64,000 nucleotides of DNA from Pogostemon cablin (taxonomy: Eukaryota > Streptophyta > Magnoliopsida > Lamiales > Lamiaceae). The stretch spans positions 22,636,064 through 22,700,063 of the forward strand of contig CM042997.1 of assembly GCA_023678885.1 (NCBI GenBank), written 5' to 3'. Within the stretch, counting starts at the first letter, position 1. Each line of letters starts with the position of its first letter. A program made the translations under genes and the position numbers. The notes under the pieces were generated by a model. The model was not told the origin of the DNA, did no database searches, and saw only the letters and a program-made list of their open reading frames with translations. Positions 46,631 through 60,249 of the stretch are shown piece after piece.

Positions 46631-49600
46631 ATGCTGCGACAGGGTTCACGATTCTTCTGGAGCCGAGCTTCTGCCACCTCCGTGAAGTGGTGCCGGCAAT
46701 TTTCCTCCGATCTCCCTGCGGAGACGGCCGGAGACTCCAAGTTCATTGACTCATGGAAGAAAGTGGCCCCAAATATGGATCCACCCAAAACGCCGTCGGC
46801 CTACATGACTCCTCGTCCGCCGGTTCCATCCACAATCCCCTCGAAACTCACCGTCAATTTAGTTCTGCCTTACGAATCAATTTTATCCGGCAAAGAGGTA
46901 CTTCCGTACATTAAGCATATATGTTTGTTCGCTGCTTTTTCAAAAGGGTAAAGTAAGAAAATTTCCTAACAGACATCCTCGATCGGTTTTTCCTGATGGG
47001 TTTCTGAACATTGGTTCTGAAGTGAATTTGTTGTTGTATGAAGAGCTGAATTTCGTAGCCTCATTATTTGTAAGGAGTATTTTGGATCACTTTCTACACC
47101 GTTGCCAATTGTATGCAGGTTTTCATAGGGCTAAAAGAGGCTTGATTTTTTTAATCTGGATTCTTGATCTTCTGTGGTTATAACTTTTAATGCTTAAGCA
47201 TTATCTTTGATACACTTAGATTGTAGAAATGGAAGATGTGTGTTTGCATAATACTCAATAGTTTTTAGAGGCGTAAGAGGGCAAAAGACCAGGTTGGAGT
47301 CCGAGGAATCGAGCACTTGTGCTCCTCTGTACTTGTGTGTATTTTATACACAAGTACACCTACTTAACGCACAATTACACAACCAAATTAAGTGAAGAAT
47401 CACATAATAATACATAATAACTAATAGTACGAAGTTTTCAAGCTTCAAAAAGTTATCAAGTTTCAAATGATTAGCAAACTAATCACTGATCATCATGATT
47501 GTTATCGTCTAAGCTGGAGTGAGTGACTTGTTTTATTCCTGAATGTTTTCCCTTCAGCTTATGCCTGGTTTATGAGACAGATAACTGTAATTTAAATAAA
47601 GCCCTAGTCTTTTTTTTAAACTTAATAAATTAAAAAAGCTTTTAACAACTCTTAAAATACCCAAAATATTAAGCAATATGGACACGTATACAAGCGGTGT
47701 GCCTTAGGATATAGAAAAGGGTGTGGGGAGACGCCTTCCTCTTGAACAACACATGACATGAAATCAGAAAAAAGGGGTGCTTGAGCTTGAGCCTCCTCAG
47801 AGATGCGCCTCTAACAACGATGATACTACCTCCACCCCTCTTATTTATCCACACTTTTTGTTTCCGTTTGTCCCACTATTTATGCATGTTTTTTATAATA
47901 CTAAAATAGAAACACCACCACTAAAATCCTCACAACACCATAAATTACAAAAATGTCACCTATTTTTTACCCTGTATTAATCAAAACCAAACAACTTTAT
48001 TCATTTTTCTTATTAAATTAACCTATGTATCCCTTATTTATTTTACATTATACATCTAAAATTAACTTTTCTTAATTCACATTCCCGCATACATGTACTT
48101 AAGTATGATTGACTGAGGAAGCAATGATTATTTTTATTGTGACACGGGTTGAGCCTTCTGCGTTCCACTTTAGGGTTCCACATTGATTTAATTTTGAATG
48201 AATAATACTCGATGTTCTGTATTCTTAGCTCTGTTCTTCTCTTTATTTGCTTCCATGAAAATCATATTATAATTCAACCAGCTTGAATACTTTTGATCAT
48301 ATAATTTCGTGACTCAGGCATGTATGTTCTCCACTGTATTTTCCTTTTTGAACTTATATTCTTTTTACACATTAAACTACAACTCCTTGAACAGTATTTC
48401 TAAGTTCTGGACATCAAATAAAATCTTTAGCTAGGGCTAAGGAAGTTAGCTGTTGGTGAAAATGTAGGTATGTCCACTTAACGTAGAGACTTAATAAATC
48501 CTCGTTAAGCAGTCTACATGGCTTGATAAGCTGCTCAAGAGGATGAACTGAAGGTTGTTTTGCTTGATCATTAAAACACAAGCATCATTGATTTATAAGG
48601 AAAATTATTGACCTCTAATTTCAGACTGATATCCAAAGTACTAGGATGCTGTCACCTGACATTTAAGATTTTTATGGGTTGACAATGTGTTAAAATGAAT
48701 TAGAGTTGAATTGTCGTTTCTAAGTTCGTAAACCACTTTTTTTGGTATTATTGTACTGCTGTAATTCCCTAGGGTACGTTTGCTTTGGTTGGTAACCCAG
48801 GTTTAGTGTGGTTATCCTTCCAAAATTCATGTTTACTTTCAGTCTAAAATTTGGAGGGTTAATCATTCAAGCCTGTGATTATTTTTAAAAAACTACTGTT
48901 CACTTGGTTTAAAAAATCTCCTCAATCTCTTCCGCTTTATTTTTTTATCTCTCAGGTTTAGACCATTTGTCCGTTATTTTGAGTTAAATCCAACTTCTGC
49001 TCTCACTATTACTCCATATTTCCTACTGGTGGAGTCTATCTTCTTTACTGCTTTGGCTAGACGAATTCAGTTAGCTCTATTTCATCTTTTTCAATACTGT
49101 TGCTTAAAGCTTCTTTCTTTCTTTACTTTTTTTTTTTTTTTTTTTTTTTGAACATGTGGATTTCTTGTGTTTTGTGTGATTTTGTGCTGAGTTAATATTC
49201 TTTTTCTAAAATTTTTGTTTTAAAATCGTTCTTAATTTCAAGTATGCCAACTTGTTGGGAATCCAACCATAACCTCAATACTTTATTTCCCCAAAGCTCT
49301 AATTATGAAATGGACAATTGTCTCAAATCTTTTAGAGCGTGCAAGCAGAAATTTTAATGCATTTATATACTACTCCCTCCGTCCCAAAGATATTGACACA
49401 CTTTCCTTTTTGGGTTGTCCCACAGAAATTGACATATTTCCTTTTTAAGGATATGGGACCCACACAAAAACTATTTATTTATTTACATGGGTCCACACAA
49501 ACATCACACTCACCACTAATACAACTACCCACTACACATTAAATATTATTTCTCTCACTTCACTTTACATTAATTTATTATACTTCTTAATCTCCGTGCC

Positions 49601-51233
49601 CAAAAAAAATGTGTCAATTTTTCCGGGACGGAGGGAGTAGATGCTAAAGTATGGAGATATTCATTTGATAGTGCAGAAGATACCTTGGGAATGTTGAGTG
49701 GTTCAAATATGTGTTTTTCTGATCTGACAAAGTTGGAATTAATAGAGAAAAGTGTTGTAAATCGTGGGATATATGTGGATGTTGTTGTTTCATGTCTTGT
49801 TAGTAGAACTGGTGGAGTCAAGGATTTCATAGTTGGTTGAATTAAGAGACATAGTCTTGTTTCTGGTAGGAAATTTGGATCTTCACATTATCACAATTTA
49901 TCCTATATTTTAAAGGATTTTTACTTTAAACCTTTAAAATAAACACAAGAAATAAATGGAATATAAGAATGCGTTATTAATTGATGTTGATGGTGTATTT
50001 AATACGTAAAGTAATCTCATTACGAGGAATTCATGTTTTCCCAAGAATGCTCTTAGTTTTAGACTCCATGGTTTTTTGTTATTCTTAATCAGCTGCGGAT
50101 GTACCAGTATCTTTTCTGACAAAATTATTGTCAATTGTAATTATTTTAATCAGAATATTCTCATAGATTTAACAAAAAGTTTGATCATCTGTACAATTTA
50201 TTTTTGTTGAATTCTTTTTAGTTCCTACTTCTACTTTGGTACTTCAAAATTATCGACTATTACATAGTTCATTAATTATTATTTTTATTTCCAGTTAAGT
50301 TGATTACTCAGCGGGCGCTAGGTTTGTGATATGGAATGTCACTAGATATGAAAGTAATTGGTATGTTCATTATATAATTAGGTTGTATGGTTAATGATGA
50401 GGAATGCCTGTTAATGTTGGTTAAGAGTGATTGGTTCACTAAAGATGAGATGTTAAAAATTATACTTTTTTTTTTAACCAAGGAATGATAATCATTCCCT
50501 CCAGAATAGTGTGGAACAGTGCATTTACAAGCTTTGGGATATCGGTCAATATTCAGGAGAACCAATTAAATTCCTTTCCCATTTTGATATTTAATATACT
50601 TTGGATGTGCTGAATATTGCTTCTTTAAAATTTTGGTTGATTTACTGAATACATTAATATTTTGCCAAGTAATACATAAGGATCACTTTTCTCTTCCTTT
50701 TCTAATTCCTTTTCGATACACTTATCCAAAACTTATTGTTTATGATAATACGAACAATAGCAAAGCTTTTAAAAGCATTACCTTGTTCAGGTGGCTTAAG
50801 TTTCAGATACACCTATATAGTGCCATTTTCGCTAGACTTTAGTTCTTGAAATCAAATACTGATTGGTGTATGTCTGTTTGATTTTCAGGTTGATATGGTC
50901 ATAATCCCAGCATCTACAGGACAGATGGGTGTTTTACCTGGACATGTAGCTTCAATTGCGGAGCTAAAACCTGGGGTTTTATCAGTTCATGAAGGCAATG
51001 ACGTGACCAAATATTTTCTTAGCGGTGGCTTTGCTTTTGTTCATGCAAACTCAATTGCAGATATAATTGCTGTTGAGGCCATTCCAGTGGACCGTATAGA
51101 CCCGAGTTTGGTTCAGAAGGGCCTCGCTGAGTTTCAACAAAAGCAAAACACAGCATCGACCGATGTGGAGAAAGCTGAAGCACAAATCGGGGTAGAGGTC
51201 CACAGTGCTCTCAATGCTGCTCTTACAGGCTAA
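46631..51233 (+). CDS. Mitochondrial F1 ATP synthase subunit delta (bacterial epsilon type)
   Basis: Two coding exons (46631-46897, 50889-51233) give 203 residues. Residues 1-30 are rich in Arg, Ser and Ala with no acids (MLRQGSRFFWSRASATS), a mitochondrial presequence. The mature part has LPYESILSGKEVDMVIIPAS, TGQMGVLPGHVASIAELKPG, a beta-sandwich domain and a C-terminal helical hairpin (DRIDPSLVQKGLAEFQQ to SALNAALTG). The subunit belongs to the central stalk of F1 and couples rotor movement to catalysis. The junction E|VDMV is in phase 0. The 3,991-bp intron contains a MITE at 49373-49637 and otherwise non-coding AT-rich DNA. Confidence 0.93.
49373..49637. mobile_element. Stowaway-like MITE in ATP synthase intron
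   Basis: Ends CTCCCTCCGTCCC and GGGACGGAGGGAG are inverted repeats, flanked by TA on both sides. It is 265 bp long, the fuller version of the element at 22575-22758. It lies within the large intron of the ATP synthase delta gene. Confidence 0.9.
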
Positions 51234-51734
51234 CATTACTACAGGGGCAATTGAAAACAGCTTGTAGTTTCTTGTCCATCCATCATTTGTGTTTTGAGTT
51301 GAATCTTTTTGTACCCATTAGCGGAAGCTCTTTTTAAAACTATATATGGTGATCTCTGCTATGGGAAGGGTTTCTTGAATAAATTTCATTACCCTCGCAA
51401 GTTTGATGCTTTTGGAGTGTCGATTATGATGATAAAATGATAATGCCTTGAAGCTTTTGATTTTCTTTCTGGTGTAGAATGTTTCATTTGTTGTTTTATC
51501 TCCAGTTGAATAGAATAACAGTTTGTGTAATAATTCATGAGGACAAAACTTATACCTTCAATCTTCATTTAATACTATTGCTCATCCAAAAATTATACTT
51601 CATAAGAGGACAAAACTTATACCTTCAATCTTCATTTAATGCTATTGCCAAAAATTATACTACATAAGAGTGAAAGACTAATGAACAAACTGTGCACCAG
51701 AAACCTTCTAAAAAGATGGCCACCTATTTATAAA

Positions 51735-53890
51735 TCACCTAATAGGTGACGTATTAAGAGATAAAGGACCTTCCAAATATGACACTTTTGAACTGTCATC
51801 CGTCGAGGGACCAAACACTTCCCAAAAACGAAGTCGTGCATCCTCTCCAGCTGAGACCACTGTTATGCCATCGGGTCTCTGTCAACAACAAAAGCACATC
51901 AGTATACTATCTATATCTATGTAGTAAGAAAATGGAGTCAATTGTAGTTGGCTGCATTCAACAAAATCTCTCATTCCAAACTAAAAGCTGCAGAAGACAT
52001 CATAGATCATATACCTGTGTTAGATGTAGAATTCTAGATCCCAAATTTTCAGATTCTCCTAATTTGGACATGGAAGGGTACCTCCACATACACAACCTGT
52101 TATTACATTCAGTTTCAGTGCCAAAGCCATGGCCACTCAATAGTTCTTTATGATGCCTGTTCCATTGCAGCCCTGTTATCTGTCAAAATTACGATGCTTG
52201 TAATCACTGTGATTAAGATACAATGGATCAATCTTGATTGACTAAATGTTATATACGTAACAAGTAGCTCACCTGTGCTTTAGTTTCAGTGCTACTAGTG
52301 CAGGTTCCTTTCTGAATGTTCCATAACTTGATAGATCCATCGGATGTGCCACCTCCGGAGGCCAACACATTGTAATCAGTGGGGCACCATGCCAGCGCCT
52401 TCACTGCTGCGCGATGTTGATTGAATCGGAACAGGTGATGATCTGAGCCCATTTTTCTCGCATCCCATAGAAAGAGTAGATTGTCATTTCCGCCACTTGC
52501 TAGTTTGGCCCCTGTGTTTGACCATTTCAAACCACAAACTTCACGCTTGTGCACTTTAATGTTGCATACCAGGCTATTCTTTGCTCTTACTGAAGCACAT
52601 GAGAATTACATCAGCTTCATCATTGATTAAATTCAATCTAAACTAATGTGATCATCAAGCTTGATTACCGTCATGATTAATGATGGTTCTATCAGAGCTT
52701 CCAGATGTTAACAGCTGACCGTTCCATGCTATAGATCCCACCCTTCCCTGATGACGGTAAAGCCATCTGATCTGTGTAAAACGCATGCAATAAACAGTGA
52801 TCATTAAATATACACATCAACATTCAACATTTTGTATAAATAATAGGTAAATCAATGAAAGGTTCCCTTACAGGCTTGAGAGACTCGGCATCAAAGAGAC
52901 GTATGCTAGAGCCAGCGTATCCTGTTGCTATTGTTTTCCCATCTTCAGACCAAGATACACTAGCAGGATAGTCATTCTCAAACACTTCACATAACAACTC
53001 AACTTTATGATTCTCCGAATTCCACAAGTACACTGCTGCACCCAACCCAACTGCTAGAACATTCGTTTTTCCCCAATCCATAATGTTAAGATAGTAATCG
53101 CACTTGATATTAGGTGCATCCAGAACACGTGATTCACGGTTAGGAAACTCTCGCAATGGTCTATATGTAGGACTCTTCTCATCGCTACGTCGCATCTCCT
53201 CTATCTGAGGACTGATTTTTCTTCTTGATTTGGGGCTACCCCTGAAAACCAGCATTTGAAATGGCCTTCCTTCAGCACTGAGGGTCAGTTTTTGCAAATT
53301 CAACCTATATTCAGACTGATGAAATGAAATAAGATCACTAACCTAACAATCAATAGAACCATTTCACAACTCTAATAAATTTAGTGATGTTTTTAAATTT
53401 TCCAGAACTCTTCTTCATAATTAGAAGTGAGAACAGAAAGACATAAATGATGCATAATTTCGAATATCGAATGCCATTATATACCTCTTTGAGTTGCAGC
53501 AAGAAATTTTAGAAGAACGTCAAATTCTTCTCAACATTCAATTCAAGAACAAATTAACCCTAAATCATCAATAAAAGAAACAAAAGAATCAAAAAGGATA
53601 AAAGAGAACTAACTTTGAACTTGGACTTGCAGAGTTCTCCGATCGTCCTGTTCGTCAATTCACCCCGGGCTTGATCAATATCCATCAAACTCCGATTCGG
53701 AATAAACCTATCCCCCTAATATAATTAAAAAAATAAAAAATAAAATACAAGAAATTGTCGAAATTACACAAGATATTGTCGAAGAGAATGATGAAAATTC
53801 TTTCGGAAACCGTACCGGAAAATCATAGACGACGGGAGCATCGTGGAGACGAGTGGGAGAGTACCAATCAGACCAAAGATTCCAATCCAT
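51735..53890 (-). CDS. CDC20: CDC20-like WD40 activator of the anaphase-promoting complex
   Basis: Seven exons (53890-53816, 53715-53614, 53315-52872, 52771-52669, 52589-52273, 52179-52015, 51878-51735) give 449 residues. A C box (DRFIPNRS, residues 27-34) is followed by a linker and, from about 125, the WD40 propeller: LDAPNIKCDYYLNIMDWG, GRVGSIAWNGQLLTSGS, VCGLKWSNTGAKLASGGNDN, VKALAWCPTDYNVLASGGG and RPDGITVVSAGEDARLRFW. It ends in Ile-Arg, the tail that docks on the APC/C. These proteins recruit substrates for ubiquitination in mitosis. The N-terminus is short and diverged (MDWNLWSDWYSPTRLHD). The DAPN..YYLN..DWG block and DRFIPNRS favour CDC20 over the CDH1/FZR branch, but VGLGAAVYLWN is FZR-like, so the branch is less certain than the family. 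Confidence 0.9.
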
Positions 53891-55130
53891 TGTTAATTCA
53901 AAACCCTAAACTGTTGATTTGAATTGGGGAGAATGAAGAGGATCATATATTCTGGTTCCCTGTTGAAACAAAACGACCTTTGAGATCGTCGTATCGACTG
54001 TAATTTCGCGCCAAGAAGTAGCCGTTGGAATTTTTATGGGAAATTTTGCAAATTACACCACTTTTTCTTTTCCCAACAATTGGCAAATGTTTAATACTCT
54101 TAAAAGTGGAGTAGTAAATAATAATAATAATAATTAGAAAGTAACACAAAACCTATAAATAGGGAATATCACAAATGTTACAATTAAAAAAAGAATATTA
54201 CACGGCTTCATGCTCTTAAAAAGAGAAAAAAGAAAATAGTTATTCCTCCATCCCACATTATATCGGTATTGTATGGGTTTTAAGAAATATTTTTTTTAAG
54301 GGTGATTTTGGGTGCACTCGTAATATTTTATAAATTAAAGTAGGATGGTGGGTAGTTATTTTGTAAAAAAATATTAATTATATTAATTTATTTAGTTGAG
54401 ATTAAATTAAAAGTAATCTAACGAATAAGATTGTCTAAGTGAACCAACGCACTCAGCACCCAGTTTGACTCTTTTTTTTTTAATTAACTTTATAAATTTT
54501 TAGATGGTAATGTAGTCTTGTTTGATTATATATATTATGTGTGTTCGGTAGTATTGAGAAATTTAAAATTAAAATGTAATAGAGGTTGAGAATTGATATG
54601 ATTTTTATTTTTTAAGTGATAAAGTATATTTTGAATAGACGAAAATGAAAAATGTGAATTTAAGAAAGAAAATATGTTTTGCATCTTAAAAAAAGGTTGT
54701 TACACTGCACCGAGCATTAAATAAGTAACACTTACGATATGAAATTCTCAATCTTTAGTTAATATTTTCTATTTTAAGTGTAGATTTTGTTTCTCACCTT
54801 CGCAGAGGAATAAGAGGGTGTAACAACAAAATTTAACATAAAAACTAAATCTATATTATAGAGTAGCAACGATCAAGTAAAACATTAAAATAAAACAGCG
54901 TCTTTATCAGGACCAAAATGATTTGCAAGAAAATTAGCGATTTGATCCCACCAATCTATGGTATTTAAAAAAGATATCCTTACATACAAGTCAATTAGAT
55001 GATGTCAGCATACATAAAACAGACAACAGACACAAAAGTTGATTCTTGAACAAAGTAGTCAGTAGATTAAGTAGACAAGTGTTGCTATTCATGGCTTCCT
55101 TGTGATTCATTAGTTCGCAAGATAACAACC
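53891..55130. other. Intergenic DNA between CDC20-like and hydrolase genes
   Basis: No gene recognised. A possible short inverted-repeat element runs from GGTTGTTACACTG (about 54696) to its complement-like GGGTGTAACAAC (about 54818). A single MITE-like end (CCTCCATCCCACATTATATC) occurs near 54245. The right part holds the hydrolase 3' region. Confidence 0.45.
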
Positions 55131-58100
55131 CTACAAAGCTTTTCTCCCAAGCTCATCGAGCATGGTGAATAAAGCTTCACACATTTCACAGGCATCGGGC
55201 TCGCCGGGCTCTTTCTTCCAAGAAGAGTACACCATCCACGAATGATCGAGTTTCCTACCGGGCTTCACGACTACAGAACCTGGAACTTCAGCATCACGGC
55301 ATGTCACAAGGCCGTCGCTCTTCTCTCCGTACCTTAGTTGGAGGTGGAGCGCAGTGAGAGCCATAGCAGCAGAGACGGGGACTATAACAGGCACCTTCCG
55401 AGCTGCGACAACCACATCTTCTCTATCCTCCTCGCTTAACATTTGAGGTAACCAAGGAAGTTCTGCATGCGCAATGTGTGACATTGTGGCAATGACGCCT
55501 GGTGCCACACTTGCCTCGGAGTGGAAGGAGATGAGAGGTATATTCTCGGGGAGTTTATGGTTGCGGATGAATTCTTTCCGTTTGTCGTACGTGAGATCCT
55601 CGAGTGATCTTATGTCACCCTGTTAAAAGGCATACAGGAAACATCCTCACTAAATTAAAGTAGAATAAAACCAAGTCACAAGGACAAGAATATAGCAAAG
55701 AACATAGATGCAATGGCATGTTATATTGTTATATCTGGAATTTTGAAAGTATTAAACATTCTCTGATTTAAATACTTCTCTTTTCAGAATTAGAAACTAA
55801 GATCTTAGTGCTTTCGATTTACAGAGTAGCTCAAAAAACAAGTCAAGCACATCATACGGCATAATGATGGAACTCTACAATTCCAAGTAACTTAAGATCA
55901 GTACCATTGCATTAAAACTGATTCCTTTCCTAATAAAGTTGCACAGACTACACAAAATCATTCAAATGGCCGATTATAAAGACCATACACTTCCCCATTT
56001 CTCACTACTGTCATTACCATTACTATTCCCATTTCTTGTAACAAACCAAACAGCCCCTGCAAAAATCTTGAAGTAAACTTGGTTTATATAATATACTTCG
56101 TATGTTTCAAGCTCCAATTGACAATTGTTATCTCCAGATCATATTTTTTATTTTCTCCAACAGATCAACGATGCACATATTCAGTGGGAGAGAAAGTTAC
56201 CTTAATCAGTTTGCAAATCAGAAACTCCATGATGCGCCGGGTTTCCTTATCAGCCACCTGGCCTTCACGAAGAATATCAGAAGCTATAGGTGTTCCACCA
56301 TACGGACTTTGGACTAATGCCAATCCCGCAATTTTATCTCTCAGTTCTTGAGAGTAAATGGACAAAGCAGCAGCAGCATCAACACCACCCTTGCTGTGAC
56401 CAAGCAACATCACACGTTTGCCAGACCCCCAGTATAATTCCTCTATATATTGCTTAAGTACCCAAGCATTGTGTTCCACAGATGACTTAGCAATATATCA
56501 AAAGAATGACAAGAAATTTTAATAATTTGATTTTTGAAAGAGAGGTTGGAGCATTGCGGCAAGGAAAACTACTTAAATTTAAGTTTTATAGATCATATAA
56601 GGCAAACAAACTGAAGTACCTCACTATGGATTTTAGCAATATGGCAAGCCAATCCCATCTTTGAGAAAAACCTCTTTGTACTTACAAAGTATAAGGGGCC
56701 ATGATTGCTGAATAGTCCTGATTTTTTCATTACATCCACATGGTGATGTATAAGATCACAATATATGAATCCATCTAGTTTAAATTCAAATTAAGAATGC
56801 AAGATAGGGGAAACCTGGAATAAGGAGGTAAACAAAAGAATCAGGTAGTTTATGCACCCCGTTCCTGAATAATTATTGAACAAAACATGAGCTCTAATTG
56901 TTATATGTGAACTCGAGATTTACAAGGACACTACTTCTTAAAACAAGATAGAAAACATACATGATATAATTTAGGAGGAAGCTTTAAAGTGCGAATGGTA
57001 ATAAGAAATTTCTAATTTTCGATCAGCTTAAGAGTGATAAAATTTTGGAATTCAAGTTATACAGATACTCGAGGATGAGTGACCTATATACATTATCATG
57101 TTCTAACTGGCCTGAAAACAGCATTTTATACAATGAAAATATTGTGATGGATTAGACCTAGAGCAACTCAATGTAAATAATAATACAAAGGCGCAACGTA
57201 TCTGGGAAGAAAAGTTACAAATTTGGCAGCATCCAACAATTAACCTTTAGGGCGAGCAGTTTGAGACATACAAAGAAAACGAAAAAAGAATAAACAATCG
57301 ATAAACTTGTATATACAGACCGTATAAACATATTGTGTTAAGTAACTGAGTAATTCACTAATTCTGCAATCGAGATGGTGTACCTAATGCCTTCTAACAG
57401 TTCAAGGAATCTAGCTGAACCATCCTCCACTGGAGCCATACCAGGAGCACTCTGCAACCACCCAATGTCATCGGAAGACCCATGCAAAGTTTTCAGAACT
57501 CGAGATACAACACTGCAAATTCCAGGATGAATGTTACTAACACATACAATGTTTGATATTGTGTGAACTAGTTAATGGATACTTTTGTACTTGTGAAAAG
57601 CATATTTCATAATCAAAGCATAACCCTTTCACCTTTGGATGTGAGCTTGCGCGCATCTCATATGATAACAAAAACATCGATAAGATGCCATAGCTGACCT
57701 CCAAGCGAACTCAAAAAACAATATAGGGAGTGTCAACCTACAAACAACATGATAATCAATGGGGTGTTATAAATTAGAGAATAATCTGACCCAGGATTAA
57801 TTATACCATGTATTGGTCCGGAAATTAAAACACTAGTTCGCAAGAAATGCATAAAAAAAAGCACCAGAGTTTTAGCTTTACCCTTTATAAATGAAGCGGA
57901 CACCCCTATTATAATTTCTATTCACAATTTCTAATCCTGAATTTATGAATGATTGGTGCTCCATATCTGAGGCATCTCTTTCAAGAAGTTGTAAGCTTGT
58001 GCTGGAGTTACAATCTCTTGAGGAAGATGCATAATCCACATAAGAAAATTTGTGATCATTAAAGATTGAAAAAGTAAGTTGTGGGCCACAGGAATTAATG

Positions 58101-58638
58101 CCTGAATCTCTTAACAATCGAACCAGATCCCTCAACACAATATCTTCTGCAAGAACACAGTGTTCAAAGGAAAAAAAGAGGTCAGAGAGAGAAGAGTTTG
58201 ACGAAAGCAAATATTAGTTAAAGAGTTGATCTTAAGTAAACTATTGAGTGGGAAAAGGAAACAATGAGCTCACCAATAAATTCAATTACTCGACGGGTTA
58301 TGCAGGAAGTTAAGCTTAAAAGACGTGAAAAAATATCATCCATTTCTGCAAAGGAAGAACAACATACTGCAGAGCAATTATGGGTTTCCATGGCACCACA
58401 AGATCCAGACAATGAGTAAATGACCTGGAAACAAGTCCAATATTCAACTGTGATCGAGCATACAAGAAAAGATTGGAATAATAATGTTAAAACAAGAAAG
58501 TATAGCAGGGTTAATCTTAATGCATATAAAACCAAAACATATTAGTAACACATCACTATAAACCTCCAGCAAAATTATTCTAGAATAGGATGGAGGACTA
58601 CTACGCAGATGGAAATAAGAAAAACTCCACTCCATCAT
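55131..58638 (-). CDS. Alpha/beta hydrolase, lipase-like, GHSKGG type
   Basis: Nine exons (58638-58564, 58424-58274, 58146-57882, 57737-57633, 57512-57384, 56864-56815, 56717-56620, 56485-56201, 55619-55131) give 548 residues with all phases consistent. The core begins LPDSFVYLLIPGLFSNHGPL and has the nucleophile elbow GHSKGG (Ser about 322), then LVQSPYGGTPIASDILREG. Asp in EKSDGLVT (about 488) and His in KLDHSW (about 512) are plausible triad partners. The N-terminal 250 residues have no domain I recognise, starting MMEWSFSYFHLRSSPPSYS. A plant-conserved hydrolase; the substrate is unknown. The start is the first ATG in the first recognisable exon; in-frame hydrophobic sequence upstream (VIFGVLYLVSA) leaves an extra 5' exon possible. 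Confidence 0.85.
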
Positions 58639-58639
58639 T

Positions 58640-60240
58640 GCACTAACTAGGTATAAGACTCCAAAAATAACTGCAATAACATACCCTATTAAAGTGACAC
58701 TAGTTGTGGCCCAACACAATACTTAAGGCGGTTAACCGTGTTTCCAACTGTTTTTCATACTAATTTACAGTATCAGTGATTTAATTCAGTATTTTGTAAA
58801 AATATGCTATTTCTTCTCTAATTAATAGTGGACATGTTGGTAAGAGAACTGAGGTCAACCTAAAAATAAAATTGTTAGTGATATAATTAGGAGTTTTGAT
58901 TTGATGCTTAAGAAATAAGTTGAACATAAGAGATTTAATGAGTCACGTTGTGAACATATGTTCATATAAACTACATTGATTAACAAGTAAAGATGCATAC
59001 TTTAATTAATTGTTGTGTGCTGAGAAGGTGAGCTATTACTAAATAGAGTAGTAAATTATTTTCCTAGCGACTTAGGAAATGATATTGAACCTAGGCTGCT
59101 GTTAATTTTTAAATAAAATATGTTCTTGTCTCAATGTAAGATTTTCTTGTAGTCTAGATTATTTGGCAAAATAAACCATATTGCATGTACAAAATATTCT
59201 TTCAATGATCACATAGGACGCATATTCGTATTTCAGAGCCCATATTTAGACAGCAATAATTAAAGTGACAAAATTCTAATACAATTCTGTCTTTTTAACC
59301 TTCAAATGGTCCTAGGCTTCTCTTTGCTACAATACTGGGTCTTCATTTCTCTTTGTGGTCTTTTCCGGCTCTGTGCAAATTTTCCAAATTAACATTAAAA
59401 ACCAGGTCTTGTTGTAAATTTTTCATTCTAAAGACACAAGTAGCATTTTGTTCATGTTGAAACATGTATATATTAAACAAGAATTAAGTAAGAAAGCAGA
59501 TTGTTAAAAGATCAATCATTCAGTAATAAAGCGGGCAAAAATTATGTCCACCATATGCACAGTTCAGGAGCATCAAAGCTGGTTAAAAATCATGACTAAA
59601 ATAATAGGAACTCTTGGCTATTCCGTAAGAATATGAAGCTTGATTTTCCAACTAAGAAAGGTCAAAACGTGGCAGATGTCTCCCATACACCTGTATCACT
59701 AAACAATCTATCGATCCATTGTCTCTAGTTTCAATTCCAAAATTCTTTCAGAGGAACTCTTTATAATCTCAAAAGTTGGAAAATGAAGAGGGTAGAATAT
59801 TTTCATAATTAGTTAGTGAAAGGGTGACAAGTCTTTACAGCATATATATCATATCATGCAGTGAAGGTAATAATGTAATGGGAAACCGAGAAATTGGCAA
59901 TAACACGTGTGGAAGTAGATGTTACTTTTAGGACTTAATACATATAAGAAGCAAAAAAATTATGTAAATTTTAAGAATAAATAACAATCACCAATTTCCG
60001 AATGTTTCAGAATACTAGTTTATGAAAACACAATATTAATGACAATCCATTTTTTCATTCACCAATGAAATACATCCATACTCTCAATAGAGCGCACATA
60101 AAACAGGCTTGGTGTTTGTTAGCTCTTACCAAACCACTTTTCCAAAGAGTAAGAATCAGTAAAAGGCAAAAATCCTTAACATGTAAGAAATTACAGCAAA
60201 AATGATCTTCGTATCTTATTGGCTATAGCCTAGCATTCAC
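58640..60240. other. Spacer upstream of the hydrolase
   Basis: No coding exon or RNA was recognised in about 1.6 kb. Part of it may be a 5' untranslated exon or intron of the hydrolase. Confidence 0.45.
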
Positions 60241-60249
60241 AGAAGACCA

